Part shown: piece after piece, positions 1 through 8,156 of the stretch
Layout: every line of letters begins with the position of its first letter
Position numbering within the stretch: the stretch's first letter is position 1
Origin: an uncultured Lachnospiraceae bacterium
Lineage (GTDB): Bacteria; Bacillota_A; Clostridia; Lachnospirales; Lachnospiraceae
Assembly (NCBI GenBank): GCA_949957035.1
Contig: CATLIP010000015.1
Span: 1 to 16,949 of the forward strand
Reading direction: 5' to 3'
Length of the DNA: 16,949 nucleotides
Translations under genes and position numbers: made by a program
Notes under the pieces: model-generated
Seen by the model: the letters and a program-made list of their open reading frames with translations, nothing else
Database searches by the model: none
Told to the model about the DNA's origin: nothing

Positions 1-2460
1 TTCTCTGATAAACTGCTGGTCCAGTATATGGTCTGAATCCGGAAGTATGACTTCCTTAAGCATATTTCCTTCCCGGTCATAGACTCGAAAATGCTGATAG
101 GAAAACAGCAGAACCGTCTTGCCATCCAAACTGACTCTCGCTTCTTTGTGCTCATAGTCCGAATCATATGTAAACCGCTCCGTTTCCGGATTCTCTTCAT
201 ATCTCATGATACGCAGTACGGATCTGTCCATGCTGCCAATCACCGCCGTTCCCCAAGCCATACAGACCAAATCACTTTGATATTCTTTCTTATAGCGGGC
301 CGTCTGTCTTGCATCTTTATCGAAAAAGGCAATCTCCTGTTTTGAAGTTACCACTGCGTCTGTTCCATCTACTGCAAAACGCAAAATCTCTTCATCCATG
401 GTTACCACCGGCGTCTGCTCTCCTGTAACCGGGTCAAGCTTCACCAATATATTTTCTGACTGGACAAAGATGCCGCTCTCGTCTGCCTGTACTTTGAAGG
501 CTGTTTCTGAGCGAAAACCGCCCGCTTCCTCCCCTTTTTCTGTGTCGATTGCGGCAAACGTAGATTTCTTCTGGTCTGCTGCCAGAAATGCAAGATATTT
601 TCCTGAGAATCCTCCTTCAAAATGAATGTACCCGGAATCATTTCGGAAAATTATCAGGTTCTTCTCCGGCTGCTCCGGACAAAAAACCTCAAGAGAGCCG
701 TCGCTAAAGCTTGCGCCTAACTGTGAGCCATCATAATTTAGGGCGAAGAGATTGTCTTTAATTCCGATATTCTGACGTCTTCCGCCAAAGTCAACCCTAT
801 GTTTTATCTCTCCGGTCGCTGTATCGTATATTACGGCATGGGTTTCTCCCTCACAGACCCCGGCGGCACGTTTTCCGTCTGCGGAAACACTGATGGCTGT
901 GGCTGCCTCTCCCTTCCATAATTCACGTCCGGCCTTGACGTCATAAGCTGTGATACCCTCCTCTCCCCCGTAGATAAGGGAATCTTTGTTCAGGTATTTT
1001 ATCTGTGATATGGGGGATTCTCCCGCCGGAAGTTCTGCGAGAACCTTTGCGCTCTGTGTATCACAGATAACTACAGACTGTCCGCACAACGCTGCCGCAG
1101 TCTGTCCATCCGGTGAAATCGCCAGATAGTGGGGAGCCGCCGGCAGGTCTATGTTCTTGTACATCTTGTAACTATCAGACAGGTCATATACGCCTAACGC
1201 CTCTGTGAGTACCTTCTGAATCCCCGGTACATGCTCCGGCATCCATTGGGACCGGGAATCCTCCAGTACGGAAAGAGCCTCTTCTATTGCCCCTTCAACA
1301 TCCCCCTTCTCCAATGCCTCCTGTGAGTACCCGGTGCGTTTAAGCCAGTTCTCCATCATCTGCATTCTCTTTAATCCGGTAAATGTGAAAAGAACGCCTG
1401 TCACGAATAAGGCTGGGAATAGAAAGCATGCTATGTGTCTGTGTCTTCTCCACCGGCGCATACGAGGGTCATTTTCCCGAAGTCCAAGGAACGCTTCTTT
1501 CATCTCGCCGGCCGTCTGATAACGCAGGTCGCGGTTGGGATTCATCGCTTTCGTGATGATTTTTACAATCTGAGGATTGAACTCTTTTTCTGAAAGGGGA
1601 ATCACTTCTTTTGCATTCTTCGCGGGACGTTTCCCGCTGAACAAATGATATAAGGTTGCACCGACGCTGTAAATGTCAGAACGGATGTCCGGGATGATTC
1701 TACGTCTTTGAGACGGACTTGCGGAATTATAATATCCCGGTGTATTTCCGGAAACGCCTGACGAATCCGACGTAAGGGAAATGCTCTGGGCTTTTCTTGC
1801 AAGTGTTACCGTAACTATATCTTCCACAGAAATCGTTTCTTCCTCGCCTGCGTACACGTTGTTCTGACTGTCTTCTGAAACTGCCGACGAATCTGCGCCT
1901 TCTTCATACCGAGAAGAGAAATCAAGCCCATAATGCTCCGGTGAGGCATACCCGGCGCTGAATCCAATGGCATTCTTCTCTCCCAGCGCCCCGGCAACAT
2001 TAAAATCAATCAGACAGATATCTCCTTGAGGGGTGCGCATAAGATTGGCCGGTTTAATATCACTGTGAACATATCCCTTGGGCGGGTCTCCATGAACGGG
2101 ATTATGGAGATAGGCAAGCGCTTCCAGAAGCTGCAGCGCCCACCTGATAATCTGAGCCTGAGAGAAGCTTTCTCCTCTTTTTAATGCTTTATCTAGGCTC
2201 TCCCCCTCAATATAGTCCATGGCAGTACAGACATTCTCATCCTCTATGAAAAAGTCATATACTCTGGGAATATACGGATGGCTTAATTCCTTCAGGATAT
2301 CGACCTCCCGGCGTAATAACTCTTGGCTGGTGGTTATCTTACGTTTATCTATTTTCAGGACTACCTCTTTATCCAAACGGAGATGCCGGGCAAGATACAC
2401 GTTACCGCCTCCGCCAGAGCCTAATTTTTTTATAATCTTATATGAATCCATCTGTGACAT
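1..2460 (-). CDS. Transmembrane Ser/Thr protein kinase with propeller-like ectodomain (3' end off the left edge)
   Basis: 820 codons are open to the window edge, so the C-terminus is missing. Residues about 7-325 form a Hanks-type kinase: glycine loop GSGGGGNVY (14-22), ATP-site Lys36 in VVLK, probable C-helix Glu52, catalytic loop HSDIKPANL with Asp134, Lys136 and Asn139, and Asp152 in DFN. Two motifs depart from consensus: HRD is HSD and DFG is DFN. SPEH (173-176) is followed by a polar, Ser/Glu-rich insert of about 70 residues before DIRSDIYSVG (258-267), where bacterial kinases normally have about ten. One membrane segment lies at about 343-362. Residues about 370-440 are a linker and from 441 onward there are SPDG-type, WD40/PQQ-like beta-strand repeats, presumably extracellular. 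The ATG at 2460 is bounded by an in-frame TAG 12 bases upstream. The nearest AGGAG (2476-2480) is 15 bases away, which is long, so coupling to the small gene upstream (stop at 2482) is plausible. Inferred role: sensing at the surface and phosphorylating cytoplasmic targets; substrates are unknown. Confidence 0.93.
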   Translation of the reverse strand, partial: MSQMDSYKIIKKLGSGGGGNVYLARHLRLDKEVVLKIDKRKITTSQELLRREVDILKELSHPYIPRVYDFFIEDENVCTAMDYIEGESLDKALKRGESFSQAQIIRWALQLLEALAYLHNPVHGDPPKGYVHSDIKPANLMRTPQGDICLIDFNVAGALGEKNAIGFSAGYASPEHYGLDFSSRYEEGADSSAVSEDSQNNVYAGEEETISVEDIVTVTLARKAQSISLTSDSSGVSGNTPGYYNSASPSQRRRIIPDIRSDIYSVGATLYHLFSGKRPAKNAKEVIPLSEKEFNPQIVKIITKAMNPNRDLRYQTAGEMKEAFLGLRENDPRMRRWRRHRHIACFLFPALFVTGVLFTFTGLKRMQMMENWLKRTGYSQEALEKGDVEGAIEEALSVLEDSRSQWMPEHVPGIQKVLTEALGVYDLSDSYKMYKNIDLPAAPHYLAISPDGQTAAALCGQSVVICDTQSAKVLAELPAGESPISQIKYLNKDSLIYGGEEGITAYDVKAGRELWKGEAATAISVSADGKRAAGVCEGETHAVIYDTATGEIKHRVDFGGRRQNIGIKDNLFALNYDGSQLGASFSDGSLEVFCPEQPEKNLIIFRNDSGYIHFEGGFSGKYLAFLAADQKKSTFAAIDTEKGEEAGGFRSETAFKVQADESGIFVQSENILVKLDPVTGEQTPVVTMDEEILRFAVDGTDAVVTSKQEIAFFDKDARQTARYKKEYQSDLVCMAWGTAVIGSMDRSVLRIMRYEENPETERFTYDSDYEHKEARVSLDGKTVLLFSYQHFRVYDREGNMLKEVILPDSDHILDQQFIRE

Positions 2461-2481
2461 ATCGTTTTTCTACCGCTCCTG

Positions 2482-2622
2482 TTACTTCTCTTTTTTGCCG
2501 TACTCTTCGTCCAACTGTATATTCATATGAATCCATCGTATGTGTGATATGGTGAAATAAATCATTGCCAAAATCACTGTACATACTGTAATCGCGATTC
2601 CTCCCCAAAATAGTAATTCCAT
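2482..2622 (-). CDS. 46-residue single-pass membrane protein
   Basis: A short frame begins with an ATG at 2622 preceded by AGGAG six bases away (2629-2633), one of the best ribosome binding sites in the window. Residues 3-24 are a hydrophobic segment, and the tail is polar, ending in LDEEYGKKEK, so it should be a single-pass membrane protein with a short charged end. It is the first gene after the promoter at 2645-2681 and ends 21 bases before the kinase start, so the two are almost certainly co-transcribed. I do not recognise a named family. It may be a partner or regulator of the kinase, by position only. Ribosome binding site, promoter spacing and membrane segment make it a credible gene despite its size. 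Confidence 0.75.
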   Translation of the reverse strand: MELLFWGGIAITVCTVILAMIYFTISHIRWIHMNIQLDEEYGKKEK

Positions 2623-2644
2623 TTTATTCTCCTAATATTTTTTG

Positions 2645-2681
2645 TCGTTATTATTATACGATAATATTGATTATTTCGCAA
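2645..2681 (-). promoter_or_regulatory. Promoter of the 46-aa protein/kinase operon, with shared operator-like motif
   Basis: On the minus strand the -35 is TTGCGA (2676-2681), the spacer is 17 bases and the -10 is TATAAT (2653-2658). The -10 is preceded by CG and followed after four bases by ACGA (2645-2648), giving TCGT-N9-ACGA around the -10 and the predicted start site. The same arrangement occurs before both LRR genes. The leader to the ATG at 2622 is about 20 bases. Confidence 0.8.
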
Positions 2682-2704
2682 TATCTTCTTTATTATATAG
2701 TAGT

Positions 2705-2755
2705 AAAAAACTGCCGTTGTTCAGAATACAGGTTCTTTCACAACGACAGTTTTTT
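2705..2755 (-). terminator. Rho-independent terminator of the first LRR gene
   Basis: On the minus strand, right after the stop codon at 2758, A6 CTGTCGTTGT pairs with ACAACGGCAG T6. That is a 10-bp stem (one G-U) extended by six A-T pairs, with a 19-base loop and a clean T tract. It separates the LRR gene from the kinase operon promoter, which begins 24 bases further on. Confidence 0.9.
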
Positions 2756-2757
2756 AT

Positions 2758-4923
2758 TTATATACGGCGTCTTCTTATCATTACTAAGGCTGCCATACCC
2801 GAAGCGCCCAAAGCTGCTATAAACCATAACAGAGCTGCTGAAGCATCGCCGGTCTTGGGAGAAACTAACCTTCCTGAAGCATTGGTTCCACCTGACGAAA
2901 TATTACTGTTTCCTGCAGTTCCGTTCCCAGAGCCCAAAGAACCGTTTCCTCCTTGTGAACCGTCGCCCGGATTCGGCTTTGCGCCGCCCTGCTCTCCGCT
3001 GGAAGATAATACATTCAATTCCGTATCTACGGAGCCGTAAGTATAATTCATCGTTACTTTATGCTTTCCTACGGAAAGTGTATTCAGATACTTTGTGGTA
3101 AATGTCAGAATTGTTGAGCCTTCCGCCAACGTATAGTTACTCTTGTCTACCTCTTTATCATCCATAAACACACTTACGAAATCTTTCAGCTCTCCTGTAC
3201 AGGTAATGGTTGCGCCCTCAGAGCTGCCGATAATATAGGTATTGTCTGTAACTTCCGGAACGATTCTAAGCGCCTTAAGCGCTGTAAATGTAAAACCATT
3301 CCCTTGGGCATAGGTTTGCGCGGCAGATCCTTCCACGCCATAAATGGTAAAATCCGGTATCTTTTCACAATAGCCGATAACTCTATAAAACTCGCTTTCA
3401 CCCTCGAATCTTGAACCGTTTTCCGACGCACGATATCCCAACGCCATCTGCCCGATTTCGGTTACGCTTGCCGGAATAACGACTGAGGTCATGTCTTTGC
3501 AATCGTAGAATGCAAATTCTCCTATATTGGTTACTCTGTTGGGAATATTTATTTCCGTCAAATTCTGACATCCGTCAAATGCGAATGCAGCAATTCCTTT
3601 TGTTCCGTCCTTAACATCCACACTCGTATTGGCCGGCATAGTTCCCTTATATTTGTAGAGAACCCTTCCCGCGTATACAACTCCGTCATTCTGGGCTGTA
3701 TACCATGCTGTGTTATCAAATGCAATTCCTCCGATTTTCTCAAGGGAGTCCGGAAAGTTAATTTTGCCTAATGATTCGCAATATCTGAATGCGGCGTACT
3801 CAAGAGCCGTCACGTTCTTGGGAATATCTGCCTCTGCTAAACTCTTGTTTCCCTCAAACGCATAATTTCCAATCTTTTTTACCTGATTTCCGATTGTTAG
3901 CGTGGTCAAATCACATTCTGCAAAAGCATAATTGGAAATATATGCCAGTTTATTTCCTATGTGCGCCGTATTTAGGTTCTCGCATTCTTCAAAAGCACTG
4001 TCTCCAATACTTGTAACAGAATCCGGAATATCAATTTTTTCAAGACCGCTCCTTGCAAAGGCGTAATTTCCGATACCGGTAATACTATTCGGCAGAGTAA
4101 TTTCTTTTAAGTCCTTACATCTATAAAATACAAAACTCTCAATACTAGAGAGACTCTCGGGAATATTTATCTTTTGAATCCCTGAATAGCTGAATACCGC
4201 CGTCTCCAGAATAGTTAATTGATTCCCCAAGATAACGGATATTAATTTATCGCATCCTGAAAATGCCAATTCCCTTATCTCCTGTACGGAGGAACAGTCC
4301 ATCTCTATCAGGCCGCTAGAATAAAATGCATATCTGCCGATGGTTTTTAATTGGCTGTTTGCAGGCAATATTACCTTTTGCAAATTCTGACATCCCGCAA
4401 ATGCCGCATACTGCAATACGGTAACCGTAGCTGGAAGATTTACCATGGTGACGCTGTTATTGGATTCAAATGCCTCCTTACCGATACTACCAACATTTTT
4501 CCCTTCGATTGTATCCGGAATAACTACCGCTCCGCCTGCGCCGTGATACTTTGTAATCTCCGCAGTACCATCCGCTAAAATCTGATAGTCATAATCCTCG
4601 AAGGTTCCCGCCGCTTTTGCTTCTGTTTCTTTCTTTTCCTCAGTCGCTTCATCACTTTCTATGATTTCCTCTGCTTCTTCTGTCTCGGAAATCCTTTGTG
4701 TCTCTTCTCCTGTCTGAACGTTTTCTTCATTAGCAGGTGTTTCTTCTGTGTCTTGTTCCTCTGTTGGCGATGCTTTTTCTGTCTCTTCTGCTGCTCCTTT
4801 GACAGCCTCGACTTGGGGCGCATCCTCTGCATACGCTACCATACTGCCGGAACATACCATTGATATGCACATTATCATGGTAAGCAGCAGGGCAATTCCC
4901 CGTCTCTCAAATCTTGTAACCAT
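2758..4923 (-). CDS. BspA-like LRR surface protein with X2-like module and SPKTG anchor (721 aa)
   Basis: Start chosen at the ATG at 4923, since AGGAGG lies five bases upstream; the ATG at 4950 would put that site inside the gene. Domains in order: signal peptide (about 1-32, AYA before EDA); a Glu/Thr-rich acidic stretch (about 33-105); about 14 leucine-rich repeats of the LRR_5/BspA type, marked by recurring YAFxxC and IPxSVTxIG motifs; an X2-like immunoglobulin-fold module (551-639); a Gly/Ser/Asn linker; and a C-terminal sorting signal SPKTGD (688) followed by a hydrophobic helix and IRRRRI. The product should be exported and linked to the wall by a sortase accepting SPKTG rather than LPXTG; no sortase is in the window. 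BspA-type repeats are known in adhesins, but the ligand here cannot be read. It has its own promoter and a strong terminator, so it is monocistronic. Confidence 0.93.
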   Translation of the reverse strand: MVTRFERRGIALLLTMIMCISMVCSGSMVAYAEDAPQVEAVKGAAEETEKASPTEEQDTEETPANEENVQTGEETQRISETEEAEEIIESDEATEEKKETEAKAAGTFEDYDYQILADGTAEITKYHGAGGAVVIPDTIEGKNVGSIGKEAFESNNSVTMVNLPATVTVLQYAAFAGCQNLQKVILPANSQLKTIGRYAFYSSGLIEMDCSSVQEIRELAFSGCDKLISVILGNQLTILETAVFSYSGIQKINIPESLSSIESFVFYRCKDLKEITLPNSITGIGNYAFARSGLEKIDIPDSVTSIGDSAFEECENLNTAHIGNKLAYISNYAFAECDLTTLTIGNQVKKIGNYAFEGNKSLAEADIPKNVTALEYAAFRYCESLGKINFPDSLEKIGGIAFDNTAWYTAQNDGVVYAGRVLYKYKGTMPANTSVDVKDGTKGIAAFAFDGCQNLTEINIPNRVTNIGEFAFYDCKDMTSVVIPASVTEIGQMALGYRASENGSRFEGESEFYRVIGYCEKIPDFTIYGVEGSAAQTYAQGNGFTFTALKALRIVPEVTDNTYIIGSSEGATITCTGELKDFVSVFMDDKEVDKSNYTLAEGSTILTFTTKYLNTLSVGKHKVTMNYTYGSVDTELNVLSSSGEQGGAKPNPGDGSQGGNGSLGSGNGTAGNSNISSGGTNASGRLVSPKTGDASAALLWFIAALGASGMAALVMIRRRRI
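3007..3273 (-). repeat. X2-like module, copy 1 (89 codons)
   Basis: Codes residues 551-639 of the first LRR protein. Aligned by eye with the copy at 8349-8615, 73 of 89 residues are identical (about 82 percent) without gaps, and the DNA is clearly alike. Motifs such as DKSNYTL, TFTTKYL, TLSVGKH and NYTYGSVDTEL are the signature of CBM_X2-type Ig-like modules that often precede wall anchors. Confidence 0.8.
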
Positions 4924-4964
4924 GTTTTCCTCCTCTTCTTTTTTACACATTTTACTATTTATTA

Positions 4965-5001
4965 TCGTTTTTATTATACGTTATTAAATATTATTTTGCA
5001 A
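4965..5001 (-). promoter_or_regulatory. Promoter of the first LRR gene, overlapping the end of the PBP gene
   Basis: Minus strand: -35 TTGCAA (4996-5001), 17-base spacer, -10 TATAAT (4973-4978) in the context CGTATAAT-N4-ACGA, with ACGA at 4965-4968. The -35 lies in the last sense codons (Ile-Ala-Lys) of the PBP gene and the stop codon is inside the spacer. There is no hairpin between the genes, so read-through from the upstream operon may also reach the LRR gene. Predicted leader about 43 bases. Confidence 0.8.
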
Positions 5002-6385
5002 TATTACACGTACATTTATCCGGAATATTTTCTTTCCTATAATATCCTTTTCTTTGGTCTTTACAGTATTCATTCGCCAAAAGTCCTGTCTCATGACAGT
5101 AAAACGCTTCTACAATATTGTCAGGCACAGGGTAAACCGCTTCCCTATCATGCTCCAGATTCTCCATGACTTTCCGAAATACTGCCGCCGCTCCATTACC
5201 GGCTAACCCTCCCCGATATTCATACCACACAGCGCAGATATATTCCGGAGTCATTCCGATAAACCAATTATCCTTAAAATCGTTGCTAGTCCCGGTCTTT
5301 CCACAGATATCAAGCCCCTCTATCCCGGCTGATTTCCCCGTTCCGCCTTCTTCAACAACGGTCTTCATCATTCGATTCACAATATAAGCGGTATCTGCTG
5401 AAAACACCTGTCTTCTCCTCGTTTCTTCCTGATAATAAACGTCTCCCGACTTCTCCTCCATTCCCATTATCGTATGCATGACAGTGTAAACGCCTCCATT
5501 GGCAAATGTCTGATACGCTCCCATCATCTCCTGCATCGTGACGCCTTCCTCTAAATATCCCAACGCAAGGTTCGAAAGCACACTGTCCTCACCTTTTTCT
5601 ATCAGCGATTCCTGTTCTTCATCAGTACCTATCCCAAACTCATCCTGAAGAAACTGACAGGATTTTTTCACCCCATAGTCTTTCAATACTTTGACCGCAA
5701 TCGCATTATTTGACTTCTGCAACGCTTCCTGGACTGTCCACATAGTATAAGAATAAGGATGTGTATTTACAGGCCAGTCCTTTTTCTTTCCGTTTTCATC
5801 CGTAATCTGATAATAGGCGCTGTCCTCATACAGTGACGACCAACCAATTAAATTCTCTTCCACTGCCGGAGCATACACGCTGATTGGCTTTATCGTTGAA
5901 CCTGCGTACGTAGGATACGTTACATAGCTGCGAGATGGATCTGTACTTGATTTACTGTAACATGCCAGTATATGTCCCTCTGTATCGCTGACCACTGCCG
6001 CTCTCTCAGAGGCCTGCTTACTGAATGACACATCATCCTCTTCGTCACAAGCCTTTCTCAGGCTTTCTTCCACATCCTGGCGAAACGCCGTCCGGATACA
6101 CATCTCCTTTGCCGCCAGTCTACCCAATGCTTCCGACTCTTCCAGCCCCTCCCGCTCGCAAAGGATTGCAGCCGCTTCTCTATAGGCAAGGTCTATATAA
6201 GATTCATACCCTTCCTTAGATTCATAGCGCAGTTCTTTGTTCTGATACACAATCTCTCCAATCAACGCCCCGTCTTCGGCAAAGACCTTGCATTTTTTCT
6301 CTTTACTAAGTATGCGGCCCGCCACAACCAGAATGATGCAGACCAGAGCCACTGCTGCTATGCCTATCTTCCTTTTTTTTCTCAT
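4991..6385 (-). CDS. Transpeptidase-only penicillin-binding protein (class A-derived, no glycosyltransferase)
   Basis: 464 residues from the ATG at 6385, chosen because GGGAG sits just upstream; an ATG at 6418 lacks such a site and would overlap the preceding gene. Residues 8-26 are a signal anchor. The penicillin-binding transpeptidase domain (about 120-420) carries all three active-site motifs: STIK with Ser163 and Lys166, SNN (225-227) and KTGTS (363-367). The stretch before it (about 95-140) resembles the linker that precedes the transpeptidase domain in class A PBPs, but no GT51 glycosyltransferase domain is present and the N-terminal region is far too short for one. Expected activity: peptide cross-linking, outside the membrane. 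The C-terminus has five Cys from residue 430 on. It lies 19 bases after the Wzy/WaaL-like gene, so the two should be translated from one transcript and may work as a pair. Confidence 0.92.
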   Translation of the reverse strand: MRKKRKIGIAAVALVCIILVVAGRILSKEKKCKVFAEDGALIGEIVYQNKELRYESKEGYESYIDLAYREAAAILCEREGLEESEALGRLAAKEMCIRTAFRQDVEESLRKACDEEDDVSFSKQASERAAVVSDTEGHILACYSKSSTDPSRSYVTYPTYAGSTIKPISVYAPAVEENLIGWSSLYEDSAYYQITDENGKKKDWPVNTHPYSYTMWTVQEALQKSNNAIAVKVLKDYGVKKSCQFLQDEFGIGTDEEQESLIEKGEDSVLSNLALGYLEEGVTMQEMMGAYQTFANGGVYTVMHTIMGMEEKSGDVYYQEETRRRQVFSADTAYIVNRMMKTVVEEGGTGKSAGIEGLDICGKTGTSNDFKDNWFIGMTPEYICAVWYEYRGGLAGNGAAAVFRKVMENLEHDREAVYPVPDNIVEAFYCHETGLLANEYCKDQRKGYYRKENIPDKCTCNIAK

Positions 6386-6404
6386 TTCTCCCTTTATACC
6401 ACAC

Positions 6405-8105
6405 CTAATCAATTTCAATCTGACTTCTCATCTCCTCAATACGCTCCAAATCCGTCTGTGACAAAGCGGCTTGGGGACGGTCCTTTATCTTCCATCCCAG
6501 ACTTGTCGTTCTGTCCCCTACTTCCTTTAGCATCCTGGGAATCTCTTCCGCCTGCTCCACACAAAATTCTGCGCTCTCCAAATCACCCGCCTGCCGATAT
6601 AATTTCTCACAGTACGCCAGTGAATCCAGATAATCCACATATTCCTCGTATTGATAGGGCGCTAGTTTGATTGCCTCTTGTTTGTATCTGATAAACGTTT
6701 CCACATCCCCTATTGAAAATGCCGCCCGCGCCTTTGCGCTGTATGCCACAGCCACATGACGGTTACTTTCCAGTATCGAATCTGCAAGCTGCTCCATTTC
6801 TTCGGCGCTTTCAGCCTCTTTCAACAGCTCAACCTTCGCCATGGTATTTCCATGGTAGAGCCGGAATGCCTTCTGGGGATTCCCTTTTATATAGAAGAAA
6901 TCCGATAATCCTATGGATGCAAACGCCCAGATTGAAGCAAACAGTGCGGCAACTACCGTCGCCTTTGATAATAGAGATATCCGCATCTTCTGTATATTAC
7001 GAAAATCTAAAAACAAAAGCAGAACAAAATTCATTGCCAAAAACTGAAAATCATAGTCAAACAGACTATGCAGCAGAATCACTAACAGTATCAATCGATT
7101 TCTTTCTGGAACATTTTTTGATATCACAGAGCGTATGATCGCTCCATACATCAACATTGCAGGCAGGATTCCAATATCCAGCATAATCTGCAAAAATTCA
7201 TTATGGGCATTGACCACAGAATATACCCCTGTCTGCATTTCCTGTTGTACAAAATAGTAACCATAATAACCCATGCCAAATGGATGCGCTGCAATTATTT
7301 TTACCCCATCCCTGGCATACAAAAGCCTGCCCCAGAAGGTGCTTGCATTCTCTGTCATAGATACGAACCGGGAAAATATTTCTGCTCCGTAACCGCAAAA
7401 AGCCAGAATTGCCACCAATATCACGAAGAATCCCAGCCCCAAAATTCCATATTTACGCAGTTCCTTTTTGGAGATAAATACCAGAAAAGCTGTCAATACA
7501 GCCAAAACCACAACCGTACGGCTCCCACTCAGATAAATTCCTGCCAACGCTGCAAAGATATTACCCATATCCATCCATTCCATTTTTTTCAAATCGATTC
7601 TATAGACGGCAACTAATAGACAAATCAACATAAACAACGCATAGGTGTTTGGATATTGGAAAAAACCTGCCAGTCTTCCTGCAACAGATACATACATCTG
7701 AAATACAGGAAACTGCATCATGATAAATGAAAATAGCGTCATTAGACTTCCCAGGAGCGGAAGCAGTTGAATCAATCGTTCTTTTTGCTCCGGCTCCTGG
7801 CATAGGAGGAAGAAAAATAGAAAAACCGGGAAAAATTTTACGCCTCCCATGAGCGCCATCCATGAATCCACTGCCCACAGGCTGACCAGAAAATATCCTG
7901 CCGACAAACATGAAAAAGCCGCCAGGTTAATGTCACAGGCAATATAAAATGCGCTGGATTTTGCCAAATCATACACGATGATTGACATTAAAAATACCGA
8001 CATCGCAGCGGATACACAACAAAAATAGCCGCCTCCAGCCACCCCCGACATAATCAAGGCTGCTGCGAGAAAATAATATAATAAGTTCTGCTTATCTTTC
8101 GTCAT
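6405..8105 (-). CDS. Wzy/WaaL-like polytopic membrane protein with TPR-like C-terminal region
   Basis: 566 residues with about eleven hydrophobic segments between 9 and 402, then a soluble tail (about 410-566) rich in Ala, Glu and Leu with TPR-like helix pairs. Family markers of O-antigen ligase/polymerase proteins are visible: GFFQYPNTYA (148-157), SGSRT (193-197), and a large loop with HPFGMGYYGY (274-283) followed by NAHNEFLQ (299-306), where the conserved His301 falls. Such proteins use lipid-linked sugars to polymerise or transfer glycans at the outer face of the membrane. A Gram-positive host has no lipopolysaccharide, so the acceptor may be a surface polysaccharide, a glycoprotein or the wall. 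AAGGAAGG lies five bases before the ATG at 8105. The gene begins 51 bases after the second LRR gene with no convincing terminator, and is followed closely by the PBP gene. Confidence 0.87.
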   Translation of the reverse strand: MTKDKQNLLYYFLAAALIMSGVAGGGYFCCVSAAMSVFLMSIIVYDLAKSSAFYIACDINLAAFSCLSAGYFLVSLWAVDSWMALMGGVKFFPVFLFFFLLCQEPEQKERLIQLLPLLGSLMTLFSFIMMQFPVFQMYVSVAGRLAGFFQYPNTYALFMLICLLVAVYRIDLKKMEWMDMGNIFAALAGIYLSGSRTVVVLAVLTAFLVFISKKELRKYGILGLGFFVILVAILAFCGYGAEIFSRFVSMTENASTFWGRLLYARDGVKIIAAHPFGMGYYGYYFVQQEMQTGVYSVVNAHNEFLQIMLDIGILPAMLMYGAIIRSVISKNVPERNRLILLVILLHSLFDYDFQFLAMNFVLLLFLDFRNIQKMRISLLSKATVVAALFASIWAFASIGLSDFFYIKGNPQKAFRLYHGNTMAKVELLKEAESAEEMEQLADSILESNRHVAVAYSAKARAAFSIGDVETFIRYKQEAIKLAPYQYEEYVDYLDSLAYCEKLYRQAGDLESAEFCVEQAEEIPRMLKEVGDRTTSLGWKIKDRPQAALSQTDLERIEEMRSQIEID

Positions 8106-8156
8106 ACCAACCTTCCTTTCATAACATCCATTCCCGGAAAATGAATGAATATGAAC

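Noticed and set aside
8106..8156. Terminator between the second LRR gene and the Wzy-like gene
   Set aside because: Only a weak CATTTT-CCG-GGAATG hairpin with G-U pairs and no T tract; the genes are treated as one operon.
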